Assembly: GCF_009866765.1 (NCBI RefSeq)
Contig: NZ_CP019431.1
Location: 5,394,001 to 5,458,000 of the forward strand
Direction: 5' to 3'
DNA length: 64,000 bases
DNA from: Pseudomonas sp. S35
Lineage (GTDB): Bacteria; Pseudomonadota; Gammaproteobacteria; Pseudomonadales; Pseudomonadaceae
A program made the position numbers and the translations under genes. The notes beneath the pieces are model-generated. The model saw only the letters and a program-made list of their open reading frames with translations, made no database searches and was not told where the DNA came from. Below, in pieces: positions 34,244 through 43,005 of the stretch (position 1 is its first letter; each line of letters opens with the position of its first letter).

Positions 34244-35704
34244 TTACATCGAAGGTTTGTTCCTTCGATTGGTTTGCTTCTCTTCTACACTCTGTGGATT
34301 AGCGTCAAACAATGCATCAGCATTAGCTGCATTGCGTGGACTGCTAACAGGTGGTTCTTTGAATTGATTATCAGCACTTGAAATATTATTCAATGCACTA
34401 TACAACCCAGCACCTAACCTTGACCCATCAACAACAATACTATTCAAAGGGAAAGACTCTTTTTCAGTAGCACCATTTATAAATCTTGAAACCACTACGT
34501 CTTGATAATCACTAGTGAATGAAATGTCTATACCTTGTCCCTTTAGGTATTCTTTTTGATTTGTGAATTTCGCTACATTTTTCCCTGCTCTGATTATCGC
34601 AAGCATGCCTTGCCCTTCAAGAGAATTGAAGACCCTTTTAAACTCATCCTTTTCAGGCATTTTAGAAGTGTCGAACTGGAATTTTTTATCTGGAATTCTT
34701 TGACCATCACCTATTTTTGTGACGTTCCAGGTGCTTCCATCTGTCGATAATTGAATTTTTAATCCTTCAGTTCTTTCTATCTCTGCACGCCTATTGAACA
34801 TATCCAAAATAGTGTCTCCCCTTCTGAACAATCCCTCACCAATAAAAATCTCTTCGATTCTAGTTTTCACCTCATCAGATGGAGTATCGGTTACATTCTG
34901 CTTCGCAGGAATCTCATCTTTTGTTTGAACTTCCTTTGGCGAATGTTCAGCTACGGCGGTTGTAGGTTCAACTGGCTTTTCAACAGGCTTGTTTTGACTC
35001 ACGACATTAACACCAGCTACAGCGGGATCTTCTGGATTAGCTGCCTGTGCGTCTGTTTTGTACTTTTCAAGAATAGAGTTGAATTGCTCGTTTTTTAGGA
35101 TAATACGGTCGAGACTAACGCCAGAGTCTACCAATGTGCCAATAGTATTCTTAATGAACTGCTCTTGCGCAGCAATTGCTTCTGCAGTCTTTTTAGAATC
35201 ATCTACCCACACCTCAAGCACCGTGTCTGGCTGATGAAACTTAAATGGAGCTACCGATCTTATAATGTCTTGATTCATCTGACAATTCAAATCGCCCTCA
35301 GTGAATCGTATATCACCACCATGCTTTACGCTCACATCAATAGCGCGTTCTTGCCCAACTTTGATGAAGAAAAGGTCTACGCCATCATGAATGTCGTCTT
35401 TCTTCTGCATTATTTTTCTATCGTATTTTTTACCTATTTTCAGTAGAGCAGAAACGAATTCATCCACTGGTAGCTGTTCTTCTTCCTCTTCATTAGACAG
35501 CTTTGTTAAAGGAACTGCGCGTTTAACATTCACTCCCCCGCTTATTATGCCTTGCTGTGTAGCGATTGGTTCTGGTAACTTCTGAGCAACACCTTTCTTG
35601 ACAAGCATGTCATCAATATCTTGGATTTGCTTTGCCTTATCTATTTGAACTGCTTGATCTCTTTTTGCCTGTGCCTGCCTTTCTTCTTCTTTTGAATACT
35701 TCAT
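34244..35704 (-). CDS. Hypothetical protein with an LPD7-like central domain (486 aa)
   Basis: The N-terminus is a Lys/Gln-rich coiled coil (MKYSKEEERQAQAKRDQAVQ). Residues about 100-210 align with the 445-aa neighbour: DIRFTEGDLNC, then EQFIKNTIGTLVDSGVSLDR and IILKNEQF. A Pro/Glu-rich linker and a second helical/beta region follow; the tail is hydrophilic with Asn/Ala. No membrane segment. A duplicated ancestor with later growth of different ends fits best. Function unknown. Confidence 0.5.
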   Translation of the reverse strand: MKYSKEEERQAQAKRDQAVQIDKAKQIQDIDDMLVKKGVAQKLPEPIATQQGIISGGVNVKRAVPLTKLSNEEEEEQLPVDEFVSALLKIGKKYDRKIMQKKDDIHDGVDLFFIKVGQERAIDVSVKHGGDIRFTEGDLNCQMNQDIIRSVAPFKFHQPDTVLEVWVDDSKKTAEAIAAQEQFIKNTIGTLVDSGVSLDRIILKNEQFNSILEKYKTDAQAANPEDPAVAGVNVVSQNKPVEKPVEPTTAVAEHSPKEVQTKDEIPAKQNVTDTPSDEVKTRIEEIFIGEGLFRRGDTILDMFNRRAEIERTEGLKIQLSTDGSTWNVTKIGDGQRIPDKKFQFDTSKMPEKDEFKRVFNSLEGQGMLAIIRAGKNVAKFTNQKEYLKGQGIDISFTSDYQDVVVSRFINGATEKESFPLNSIVVDGSRLGAGLYSALNNISSADNQFKEPPVSSPRNAANADALFDANPQSVEEKQTNRRNKPSM

Positions 35705-35729
35705 ATTAGATTTGTTAGTTATATGAACA

Positions 35730-35741
35730 ATTATATCATTT
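35730..35741 (-). promoter_or_regulatory. Backbone promoter of the 486-aa gene
   Basis: AAATGATATAAT on the minus strand, 26 nt before ATG 35704. Leader ACTAACAAATCTAAT closely repeats that of the 445-aa gene, as expected of a duplication that included its promoter. Confidence 0.65.
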
Positions 35742-35846
35742 ATATTTTTTCAAACACCGCCAAACGAATTGACAACCTTTTTTTCATCGAGTAGCTTCAG
35801 GTGATGTTTTTTTAAAACTACCAACACGCACGCAAGGAATGAGTGA

Positions 35847-36536
35847 ATGACTGACAAAGCATCTCAAACTGAATATGAAACCGCCATTGCTGCTGATCTT
35901 CACGCAGCTCCTGCGAAAGAGCTGGGCGCAAAGGTTTTGAAGCACCTGCTGTCTGTCACGACTTCATCAGCCTTGACTGACATCCACGCTCAAATTGCCA
36001 CAGCAGCATCATCGGGCGATGACGAAAAGCTGGTTAAGCTTTTTGAAGAATTGAAAAAGCTGAAAGATGCAGAAAAAGCCAACCTCAAGTCCTTGGCAGA
36101 ATTGAAGAAAAGCACTTCTTTTGAACGCGTTCTGTTGGCTTTCCAGGACGAATTCAAAGCCTTGGCCTATGATATTTCGCTTGAAGTCATCAAAGGCACA
36201 CACGTAGCGTTGAAGAACGCCGGTGGCAAAACAAAGGGCACTCGCAAAACTAGCGAGAAAGACCAATCCGACAAGCCGACATTCCACACCGTGACGCACA
36301 ACGGTAAGTCTGAAAAGCTATTCACCCGCTGGGGCCGTGCTGCTGCGAACCTGACACAAGACGAACAAGTATTCACCTTCTTGGGCTTTAAGATCGTCAA
36401 GAATGAGGCGGGCAAGGAAATACTCGATCCGGCAACAATCAAACTTATAGACGGCTCAGAGATTCCAGCTAATCGACCAAACATCGCTAAAGCTATCACT
36501 GAAAAAACCGCTTTCGATGGGTACACCATCGCTTGA
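35847..36536 (+). CDS. Hypothetical protein with a helical N-terminus and basic linker (229 aa)
   Basis: Has an AAGGAATGA ribosome site, so it is not of the backbone type. N-terminal 115 residues: helices with Lys-rich coiled coil (KLVKLFEELKKLKDAEKANL). A basic flexible linker (NAGGKTKGTRKTSEKDQSDK) leads to a compact C-terminal domain with FTRWGRAAANLT. This helix-linker-globule plan resembles H-NS-like silencers, but no signature is certain. It could be a nucleoid-associated or regulatory protein. Ends in a strong terminator. Confidence 0.5.
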   Translation: MTDKASQTEYETAIAADLHAAPAKELGAKVLKHLLSVTTSSALTDIHAQIATAASSGDDEKLVKLFEELKKLKDAEKANLKSLAELKKSTSFERVLLAFQDEFKALAYDISLEVIKGTHVALKNAGGKTKGTRKTSEKDQSDKPTFHTVTHNGKSEKLFTRWGRAAANLTQDEQVFTFLGFKIVKNEAGKEILDPATIKLIDGSEIPANRPNIAKAITEKTAFDGYTIA

Positions 36537-36557
36537 TGGTTCCAAACTGCTAGCATG

Positions 36558-36585
36558 AAGCCCCGGCCTATCGGGGCTTTTTTTC
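36558..36585 (+). terminator. Rho-independent terminator
   Basis: AGCCCCG-GCCTAT-CGGGGCT followed by seven T residues, 22 nt after the stop at 36536. Confidence 0.9.
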
Positions 36586-36605
36586 GTCTGTCATTAGGGA
36601 CTCAC

Positions 36606-37226
36606 ATGGAAGAAGATTTCCCGGAGTATGAGGTTTATCAGCACCACCAACGTCCCACACTGGTAGACGACAAGAGCCATCAAAATCATTGGCGGAATCG
36701 TGCCAATGATCTTCATGCCTCTGCAGGTGCCATTTGGCTTTCCATGTCACACGGGCGTGGCCGCGATGCTGCTATGGAGCTTGGGTTAGGTGAAGGGTTC
36801 GACATGCACCTTGCCTGTTCCCACGTCTACCACATGCTCTGCGGGCTATCGCTGGAAGTTGCGATGAAGGCGGCGCTTGTTAGCCAAGGAACTACCCCAC
36901 CAGAGCATCACGACTTGAACCTATTGGCTCATTTGCTTGGTGTGAAGAGAAACCCTTCGCAGAAGAAGATCCTGAATTTTTACCAGCACAGCGTTGTTTG
37001 GGCAGGACGCTATCCCGTGCCAGTGAATGCGACTGACGAAAAGCTGATCGACTACTACGAGATGACCAACACCGTTCTGTACAAAGGCAAGACAGTGATT
37101 AAGGGCACGACCATCAACATCAAGACCTACTCACCGACTGGGGCAACGTCTTGGGAGCGGTACGACGCTCTCTACAAGAGCTACACCGCCCTGTTCGATC
37201 ATCGCTACCCAGTCAAGGCCAAATAA
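36606..37226 (+). CDS. HEPN-like protein (206 aa)
   Basis: ATG 36606 (MEEDFPEYEVYQHHQ) is preferred because the longer frame from 36555 lies in the terminator. A helical core with HVYHMLCGLSLEVAMKAALV and EHHDLNLLAHLLGV is typical of HEPN proteins; the WAGRYPVP motif later occurs in the same kind of proteins. No clear RxxxxH is present in the core, so ribonuclease activity is doubtful. First of five colinear genes that end at 40084. Confidence 0.5.
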   Translation: MEEDFPEYEVYQHHQRPTLVDDKSHQNHWRNRANDLHASAGAIWLSMSHGRGRDAAMELGLGEGFDMHLACSHVYHMLCGLSLEVAMKAALVSQGTTPPEHHDLNLLAHLLGVKRNPSQKKILNFYQHSVVWAGRYPVPVNATDEKLIDYYEMTNTVLYKGKTVIKGTTINIKTYSPTGATSWERYDALYKSYTALFDHRYPVKAK

Positions 37227-37227
37227 A

Positions 37228-38298
37228 ATGAGCGAGTGGGAAGAGTTCTGTGAGTCCCGTGGCTTCTCCACAGGGGAAGACGACTATGAAAAAATCATCA
37301 ACAGTCTTGAGAAAACTCCGCGCCAAAAATCTTTGAGCCAACCGCCTCCCTGTGATCTTAACCAGGAGGAAGTGAACGCGTTGATCAAGCTTGATGCACA
37401 CGGCATCCCCAAGCATTCCGAAATATCTCTAATGGTTTGGACGGGCCAAACGGCTGAAATCGGTCAGTGGTCATTGGATGGCATGATCGCGGGTAAAGAT
37501 GAAGGGCTGATTGTTCGCTTCCGAGAAAAGGACGGTGATTATTTCGCGCCTTTGCTCATGCTCATCGAGGCACTCCGCTCAACGTGCTTACCTCTGCAAT
37601 TGGAGGACCAGCTTGTTATCTGGGATTCCAAAAACGAGTGCTTGGATAGCTGGCAGGGCATTTTTAAAGAGTCATTCTTGGTCCAACGTACCGATAGCGT
37701 TCCCTCGGGACAGGACGATCTGAACATGCTGCACCTTCTGGATCGTGCAAAAGCCGCTGACCATTCTTTAAAACCACTACTGGTAGCAGCCACTGACCTT
37801 GAACGGGCGTTGGCCGGTGGAGTTGTTGAGTTCATTGATGGTAGCTCGCTGTCATCAGAAACCCTGTCTGATGCTTTCCTTGTTTACATCACGAGCAAGG
37901 GCATACCTGTCAGCAAGCCGCTTCGGTCGATGGGTGACTTTGTGATGGAGCTTCACACACGAAATGGCACCTACAAACTATCAGATGGCAAGGTTCGCAC
38001 GGTAAACGGCCCCGCTCGACTCACTGCTGGTGCAATCCTTCTCGACAAGGAAACGAAGCACCCAACGTACTACCTGCGGGCCGACCATGGGACGATCTAC
38101 CAGCCTGTGTACAGAAAGGTTTCCGAGGACGATATCCAGGACCACGACCCGAGCAACATTTTTGCAACTGATGGTGCCCACCCTCTTGAGCTGAACGGAA
38201 CGCATAGCGCTGATCGGTACGTTACAACACTGGTCTATGCAGAGCGTTACCAAGGCAGTTTATTCAACGGCATAATGGACGAGGATATTTTTCGATAG
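37228..38298 (+). CDS. Hypothetical protein (356 aa)
   Basis: Starts 2 nt after the HEPN-like gene's stop, so it is coupled. Acidic, mixed alpha/beta, no membrane segment. A region DLERALAGGVVEFIDGSSLS near 190-210 and TLVYAERYQGSLFNGIMDED at the end show no named motif. Function unknown; position argues for a shared role with the HEPN-like protein. Confidence 0.5.
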   Translation: MSEWEEFCESRGFSTGEDDYEKIINSLEKTPRQKSLSQPPPCDLNQEEVNALIKLDAHGIPKHSEISLMVWTGQTAEIGQWSLDGMIAGKDEGLIVRFREKDGDYFAPLLMLIEALRSTCLPLQLEDQLVIWDSKNECLDSWQGIFKESFLVQRTDSVPSGQDDLNMLHLLDRAKAADHSLKPLLVAATDLERALAGGVVEFIDGSSLSSETLSDAFLVYITSKGIPVSKPLRSMGDFVMELHTRNGTYKLSDGKVRTVNGPARLTAGAILLDKETKHPTYYLRADHGTIYQPVYRKVSEDDIQDHDPSNIFATDGAHPLELNGTHSADRYVTTLVYAERYQGSLFNGIMDEDIFR

Positions 38299-38365
38299 CG
38301 CGAAAAGCATACCATTTACCATCAAGTAAAATACGCCGCACTACACGGATATATAAGAGGTTTTA

Positions 38366-38800
38366 ATGGAATATTTGATCGGCGCAATCGTGGCCGGAAT
38401 TATCATTTTTGTTGTCTTGGTAAAGTCCAAAACTGACAAATTCAATAAGCTCACACGGATGCACTTTCCGAATTGGTTTGCATTATTTTCCAACAGTCAG
38501 ATGCCTGAAAATCACGGGATGGCGCGAGCGTTGATCCTTCAAACCTTCCACCTTGCAGAGGAATTCGGAGCCATCACCCCGACCGAGAAACGCGAACTCG
38601 ACGTCGGATGCATGAAGGAAGATCCTATAGAGATTCTGAATGGGTGGTTGGAGCATGCTTTGCCGGTCGTAAGGAGAGAATTTGGGGATGCTGAAATCGC
38701 CACTTCGGAGGCTCGATTAATCGGAGTTTTGATGTTGGTTAGCGTCAAAGGTGTACGTCCAGAACGTGACCTTAACGAATTTCTAAAACGGTTCAATTAG
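38366..38800 (+). CDS. Hypothetical membrane-anchored protein (144 aa)
   Basis: One N-terminal membrane helix (residues 3-20, LIGAIVAGIIIFVVLV) followed by a soluble helical domain containing ITPTEKRELDVGCMKEDPIE. Starts 68 nt after the previous gene and ends 11 nt before the next. Inferred cytoplasmic-facing domain. No family recognised. Confidence 0.5.
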   Translation: MEYLIGAIVAGIIIFVVLVKSKTDKFNKLTRMHFPNWFALFSNSQMPENHGMARALILQTFHLAEEFGAITPTEKRELDVGCMKEDPIEILNGWLEHALPVVRREFGDAEIATSEARLIGVLMLVSVKGVRPERDLNEFLKRFN

Positions 38801-38810
38801 GAACGTCAGC

Positions 38811-39332
38811 ATGGATGAAATTGACCCTCAAGCCCTCCAGTTCAAAGAGGTCTGCGCTTTCTACGGTGCAGCCATGCACATGGCCCAGGTGCTTGAGCAT
38901 GGGATAGTGAACGCCATCTTCTTCCTGGACTTTTTACCTAGTAAAAAATCCGAATGGACTGACACTGAATACGAAGAGTTTTTTGACGGCAATTTCTCCA
39001 AGACGTTTGGCGCGCTGGTCCATTCCTTGAGACAAGTGATGACCGTACCGCAAGCCTTTGATGACCTGATTCGCAGATCCAACAAGCGCCGCAACTACCT
39101 CGCCCATACTTTTTTCCGTGAAAACATGGACGTGCTTTACGCGGGTGGTTTTGACGAAATTGTCACCGGACTAAACGATGACATTGAGTTGTTCCATGAG
39201 ACAGATACAGCACTCACAGCCATCCTTGAACCCTTGTGGATAGAGAACGGTTGGACCATAGAACGGATTGAAGTCGAGGTTGAGAAATACCAAGCTGAAT
39301 TGCGTAGGTCCAAGCCGGACGAGGTGGTCTGA
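38811..39332 (+). CDS. HEPN-like protein with RxxxxH motif (173 aa)
   Basis: Helical protein with RSNKRRNYLAHTFF near residues 95-108. RNYLAH fits the R-x4-H catalytic motif of HEPN ribonucleases, and QVLEHGIVNAIFFLDFL supplies the first helix. HEPN toxins cut RNA, usually with an inactivating partner. The partner could be the gene at 39332, which overlaps its stop by one base. Activity and pairing are inferred. Confidence 0.55.
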   Translation: MDEIDPQALQFKEVCAFYGAAMHMAQVLEHGIVNAIFFLDFLPSKKSEWTDTEYEEFFDGNFSKTFGALVHSLRQVMTVPQAFDDLIRRSNKRRNYLAHTFFRENMDVLYAGGFDEIVTGLNDDIELFHETDTALTAILEPLWIENGWTIERIEVEVEKYQAELRRSKPDEVV

Positions 39333-40084
39333 TGATCAGAAGCAATGGTGATGATTCCTTCCGTGCTTACCTCACTGCCGGAACCGAAAACCTAGACGAG
39401 ATCCTTGAAGCTGGCTCTCCGTTCCTGAGCATGATGGACGACCTCGATTCGTTCCTGAATCAGCATGTGAGCGGCCCGAACGTCGAGATCGATAATCAGA
39501 TAATCCACCTATTGCGCATCAACGCCCGTTTTCTTTTGATGACCGGGTTTCGCATTGGCCTGACAGGCCACGTTTCAGGGATTTTCCCCATTCTACGCAC
39601 GGCACTGGAAACCGCTTGTTACGCACTGCTGATGTCGAAGAACGATTCCTTGTGTGACATATGGTTAGGTCGTAACAGCTCACCAGAGGACTTCAAAGCC
39701 TGCAAAAACGCTTTCAATAAACCTATGAAAGACGCTCAAAAACTCGTGGATGAGCATGACCCTGTACTGGGTGCCTGGATGTATGCGCTATACGAAAGCA
39801 CCATCGACTTTGGCGCACACCCCAACGCCAAGACCGTGACTCTTCACACTAGAATCACTGATGATGAACAGGGTATGACTCTGATAGAGAATGTTGGCTT
39901 ATATGGGGTTAAAAATTATGGGTACGAATGCGGCCTATTTACTTGCATAGAGATGGGATTAGCCACTGCTATGGTTTTGTCCATGACACACGACAAGGTG
40001 ACTCATGAGGCTGTACAGGCTCTCCAGGCCCTCAATGAAAGGAAGAACGAGCTGGAAGATATGATGTGCAAACGAAATGCTTAA
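39332..40084 (+). CDS. Hypothetical protein (250 aa), last gene of the HEPN cluster
   Basis: Starts within the preceding stop (TGATG). Helical throughout: LMTGFRIGLTGHVSGIFPIL with RTALETACYALLMSK, then a polar C-terminal helix. The hydrophobic pattern is that of the DUF5677-like helical-bundle proteins that accompany HEPN genes, but the match is by eye only. Soluble. Role unknown. Confidence 0.5.
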   Translation: MIRSNGDDSFRAYLTAGTENLDEILEAGSPFLSMMDDLDSFLNQHVSGPNVEIDNQIIHLLRINARFLLMTGFRIGLTGHVSGIFPILRTALETACYALLMSKNDSLCDIWLGRNSSPEDFKACKNAFNKPMKDAQKLVDEHDPVLGAWMYALYESTIDFGAHPNAKTVTLHTRITDDEQGMTLIENVGLYGVKNYGYECGLFTCIEMGLATAMVLSMTHDKVTHEAVQALQALNERKNELEDMMCKRNA

Positions 40085-40139
40085 AGGGTTTGAATCAGCT
40101 CCCGGCACGCCGAAAGCTGACGCAGACAACCGGCGTTAT

Positions 40140-40925
40140 TTATTCTGATGAGCCACAATCAGCCTTAAATTCTTCCAGCATATCTTGAGAAACAGGAGTC
40201 TGCACTCCAGTCTCATCTAATTCTTCATTCACCTCTCTCACTTTCTGAGCGACGCATTCTGCTGGGTTTATGACGTGGTTATCATTCTTAATCTGCCGAT
40301 TTTCAGACTTTTCTATATAGGGCTCATCAGTGCCAACTTTTAGTAAAGGCGCTCGCACACCGTTGGTAATGATGGAATAATAACCGTTGTAATAGTATTT
40401 ACCAGATTGCTTACCGTTTTCCCATACCAGGTCATATTCCAATACACCATCTCGCCAAAGTTTTTCAACACCCGATTTCTGTCCATTTGTGAGCTGAACT
40501 TCCGACAGGGGCTGTTTCTTTTCATCCCACATCTTATTCAATCCATCAGGTTTTCCATTTACCCAATGAAGATCTGCGTATTGGAAACCGTCCTCCAACC
40601 AACGTTTCTCAGCACCTTGTTTATTACCCTTTAAGAACTGCGTCTCATTGTATTTTTTTCCATCTCTATACGCACACGATTCAGTCCCATCTCTCAGACC
40701 TTCCTTGATTTCGGTCCGACAGCTGCCGTAATTCACAGGTGAATTATAAAGAGGAACGTTATTAGCGATACCAGAAAACGGCTCCTTACTGTTAACTTTG
40801 TAATAAATACCTTTGACGCTTTGTAACTCTTTAAAGTCAACTTCGTCAGCACCACAACCACTGAGCAAAATGGTAATCAACGTAAAAGAAAGGGGTTTGA
40901 TAAGGACATTCAACCTTGCAGACAT
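40140..40925 (-). CDS. Lipoprotein with MORN/YwqK-type repeats (261 aa)
   Basis: Start ATG 40925 (MSARLNVLIKPLSFTLITIL); ATG 40937 is an alternative and 40991 unlikely. Lipobox LSGC near residue 24. The middle holds repeats of about 22 residues such as KNKQGAEKRWLEDGFQYADLHWVNGKPDG and variants ending WxNGKxxG, the YwqK/MORN pattern. Such repeats fold as beta-hairpins. Probably a membrane-anchored envelope protein. The YwqK name for antitoxins is by similarity only; no toxin is adjacent. Confidence 0.6.
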   Translation of the reverse strand: MSARLNVLIKPLSFTLITILLSGCGADEVDFKELQSVKGIYYKVNSKEPFSGIANNVPLYNSPVNYGSCRTEIKEGLRDGTESCAYRDGKKYNETQFLKGNKQGAEKRWLEDGFQYADLHWVNGKPDGLNKMWDEKKQPLSEVQLTNGQKSGVEKLWRDGVLEYDLVWENGKQSGKYYYNGYYSIITNGVRAPLLKVGTDEPYIEKSENRQIKNDNHVINPAECVAQKVREVNEELDETGVQTPVSQDMLEEFKADCGSSE

Positions 40926-41059
40926 TTTCTCATCCATGGGCTTTGTTAATTTCGCTGATAATAAGCTGGAACCGCCATGAGCAGGAAGCACATTGCCATC
41001 AACACTCGCTTACCATCCATTTTTCGTTGATCAATTTCTGATCAATTATGTTGCTACAG

Positions 41060-41079
41060 GTGTAGCCGTTCGGCTACAC
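41060..41079. promoter_or_regulatory. Operator palindrome of the toxin-antitoxin pair
   Basis: GTGTAGCCG-TT-CGGCTACAC, perfect 9-bp arms, 7 nt before the toxin ATG. Typical of the autoregulatory operator bound by a HigA-type antitoxin. Confidence 0.75.
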
Positions 41080-41086
41080 TTGGTTC

Positions 41087-41395
41087 ATGAACACAATCAT
41101 CACTACGCATGAATTTGATAACTGGCTGAAAGGTCTGAAAGACGTACAGGCACGTCTACGGATCGTTTCTCGGATCTTGAGTGCAGAGGCGGGTAATTTT
41201 GGTGACTGTGAGCCGGTGGGCGAAGGCATAAGCGAAATGCGGATCTTCGTCGGGCCGGGATACCGTGTGTACTACACGCGCCGTGGCGAGGTCGTTTACC
41301 TGCTACTGTGTGGCGGCAATAAGTCATCACAGAAACGAGACATCAAGCTTGCCAAATCCATCCTCGATGAGATCGAGCAAGGAGACGTAAAATGA
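41087..41395 (+). CDS. HigB/RelE-superfamily toxin (Gp49-like)
   Basis: 102 aa. Has the compact fold features FDNWLKGLKDVQARLRIVSR, EMRIFVGPGYRVYYTRR and VVYLLLCGGNKSSQKRDIK, matching the addiction-module killer (PF05973) family. Relatives are ribosome-dependent mRNA interferases. The toxin precedes the antitoxin, as in higBA. Overlaps the next gene by 4 nt. The pair would stabilise the element in its host. Confidence 0.85.
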   Translation: MNTIITTHEFDNWLKGLKDVQARLRIVSRILSAEAGNFGDCEPVGEGISEMRIFVGPGYRVYYTRRGEVVYLLLCGGNKSSQKRDIKLAKSILDEIEQGDVK

Positions 41396-41673
41396 GAGAA
41401 CTCAAAGCATTTGATGCATCCCAATACCTCACCAACGAGGACGAGATTGCTCAATTCCTGACCATTTCTTTGGAAGACCCAAACCCTGACGTGTTCCTTC
41501 GCGCCTTGCAAGAAGTTGCCAAGGCCCGTGGTATGTCGCAGTTGGCCCGTGATGCAGGCATGAACCGTGAGAGCCTGTACAAAGCGTTGGCACCAGGTGC
41601 AAAGCCCCGGTATGACACAGTGTTGAAGCTCGTGAATGCATTAGGGGTGAAGCTGACGGCACAGCACGTTTAG
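41392..41673 (+). CDS. HigA-type antitoxin with HTH
   Basis: 93 aa. Starts MRELKAFDASQYLTNEDEIA and carries a HTH, AKARGMSQLARDAGMNRESL, followed by YKALAPGAKPRYDTVLKL. This is the usual partner of PF05973 toxins. The palindrome at 41060 is its likely operator. Ended by a strong terminator. Confidence 0.85.
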   Translation: MRELKAFDASQYLTNEDEIAQFLTISLEDPNPDVFLRALQEVAKARGMSQLARDAGMNRESLYKALAPGAKPRYDTVLKLVNALGVKLTAQHV

Positions 41674-41715
41674 GCTCGATACCCTCCCGGACTGACCGGG
41701 AGCATGAGTAAATAT

Positions 41716-41745
41716 AAAACCTCCTAAAAGGAGGCTTATTTTTTA
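41716..41745. terminator. Terminator after the toxin-antitoxin pair
   Basis: CCTCC-TAAAA-GGAGG with flanking A and T runs (AAAA upstream, CTTATTTTTT downstream), so it can serve both strands. Confidence 0.75.
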
Positions 41746-41756
41746 ATATAAGATTG

Positions 41757-42542
41757 TTATTTATACCTAATTTTACAATCCTCGTATATTTTATTATTTA
41801 GCCTCTCATAACTTAAAAGAGAAACTTCAGCAACATCTAGAGTACGAATGGATTCCTCATCGCACTTTATCAAATTATTGTTACACGAATTATCATTATA
41901 CAGACCCTCTATGAATGCCGGAAACCTCCATGGGAGGTGCCCATAGCTTATAGAAATATCTAAAAAGTTTTTCAGCGACCTTCTAAAGCAGCAAGCAAAA
42001 ACAAACGAACCATCCTTTCTTGATAAAATCAGATCTTTACGAAACCTAATAACATCCGAAGTGACATTTTTATCAGGCTCTTTGATTTCCAGCTCTGAAA
42101 CTTCTGCTTCAAATCCATATTCTTCAAGCAGCCTCAAAAGAAAACAAGGAACATAAAAGGACTTAGCATATATATATTCAGAGTACCCTAAAACCCGATC
42201 CTTCTTAACCTCAAATTGATAACCATAATTTTCAGCTTTGATCCTTCGGATACTAGCAATTACCTCTACCAATTCTTCTCTTACTGATTCAGAATATGAG
42301 CTAAAAAATTCTGTTTTCAATTTAGTATATTCTTTAACTGAATTTTCTAACCAGTCATATTCAAGACCGTTTATAGCAAAATCATCATTTGAATCAATGC
42401 AGTCATCCTTATTATTCTTTGCGTCTATTGGATCTTCTTCAATAAGGAATGAAAAATCTAGATCGTCATTTTGCATTTCAGCAACTGGCTGAGAACTTTC
42501 AGGTAACGCACCTTTATTTTTTGTAGCTTTTCTTTTAGTCAT
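41757..42542 (-). CDS. Hypothetical backbone protein (261 aa)
   Basis: ATG 42542 (MTKRKATKNKGALPESSQPV) is set by the promoter 26 nt upstream; the longer frame to 42590 starts in the promoter. The basic N-terminus is followed by an acidic stretch and a mixed domain with KKDRVLGYSEYIYAKSFYVP and KDLILSRKDGSFVFACCFRR. The second block resembles nuclease-like strands, but no catalytic set is clear. No membrane helix. Function unknown. Confidence 0.55.
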   Translation of the reverse strand: MTKRKATKNKGALPESSQPVAEMQNDDLDFSFLIEEDPIDAKNNKDDCIDSNDDFAINGLEYDWLENSVKEYTKLKTEFFSSYSESVREELVEVIASIRRIKAENYGYQFEVKKDRVLGYSEYIYAKSFYVPCFLLRLLEEYGFEAEVSELEIKEPDKNVTSDVIRFRKDLILSRKDGSFVFACCFRRSLKNFLDISISYGHLPWRFPAFIEGLYNDNSCNNNLIKCDEESIRTLDVAEVSLLSYERLNNKIYEDCKIRYK

Positions 42543-42567
42543 AAATGGATAAATAGTTATACAAACA

Positions 42568-42579
42568 ATTATACCATTT
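42568..42579 (-). promoter_or_regulatory. Backbone promoter of the 261-aa gene
   Basis: Exact AAATGGTATAAT on the minus strand, 26 nt before ATG 42542. The leader starts GTTTGTATAACTATT, so the ACAAAC word is lacking here. Confidence 0.7.
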
Positions 42580-42598
42580 GATAAAACCAAACCACCAT

Positions 42599-42919
42599 TT
42601 AGGAGGCTGACAATTCAATTTCTTTTAAATATTTTATTTGTTTATGAGTTATTACCGTTTCTCCGCGAAACATCTGCACCTCTTTGTCCTTGAACCTTCT
42701 CACAGCGATTCCTACGTCTTTGACCACATCCCAGCTAACCACTGAATCTAGTTTTACATCATAGTAGTCTAGAGAAATTACAGTTTTCCCTGAATAGTCT
42801 TTGTAAGATAAGCCAAATGCGCAATAACCGTATTCACGGGCTATATGCCTTAAAGAGTCAATCAACCCTTCAAAATGCGTTAGATATTCTTCATCAGATT
42901 TGAATTTAATTTTACTCAT
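42599..42919 (-). CDS. Small hypothetical backbone protein (106 aa)
   Basis: Starts MSKIKFKSDEEYLTHFEGLI. Alpha-beta mix with strands AFGLSYKDYSGKTVISLDYY and VQMFRGETVITHKQIKYL. Cytoplasmic by composition. A weak hairpin and T-run follow the stop. The backbone promoter sits 29 nt upstream. Function unknown. Confidence 0.55.
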   Translation of the reverse strand: MSKIKFKSDEEYLTHFEGLIDSLRHIAREYGYCAFGLSYKDYSGKTVISLDYYDVKLDSVVSWDVVKDVGIAVRRFKDKEVQMFRGETVITHKQIKYLKEIELSAS

Positions 42920-42947
42920 GGTAAATATAGTTTTGTTTATGAGTCAA

Positions 42948-42959
42948 ATTATACCAAAC
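42948..42959 (-). promoter_or_regulatory. Variant backbone promoter of the 106-aa gene
   Basis: GTTTGGTATAAT on the minus strand, keeping TGGTATAAT. Leader CATAAACAAAACTATATTTA, 29 nt to the ATG. Confidence 0.6.
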
Positions 42960-43005
42960 GGAAAAAGCAAAAATCACCGTTAAGGATTTTTTACTTAAAA
43001 ATAAT

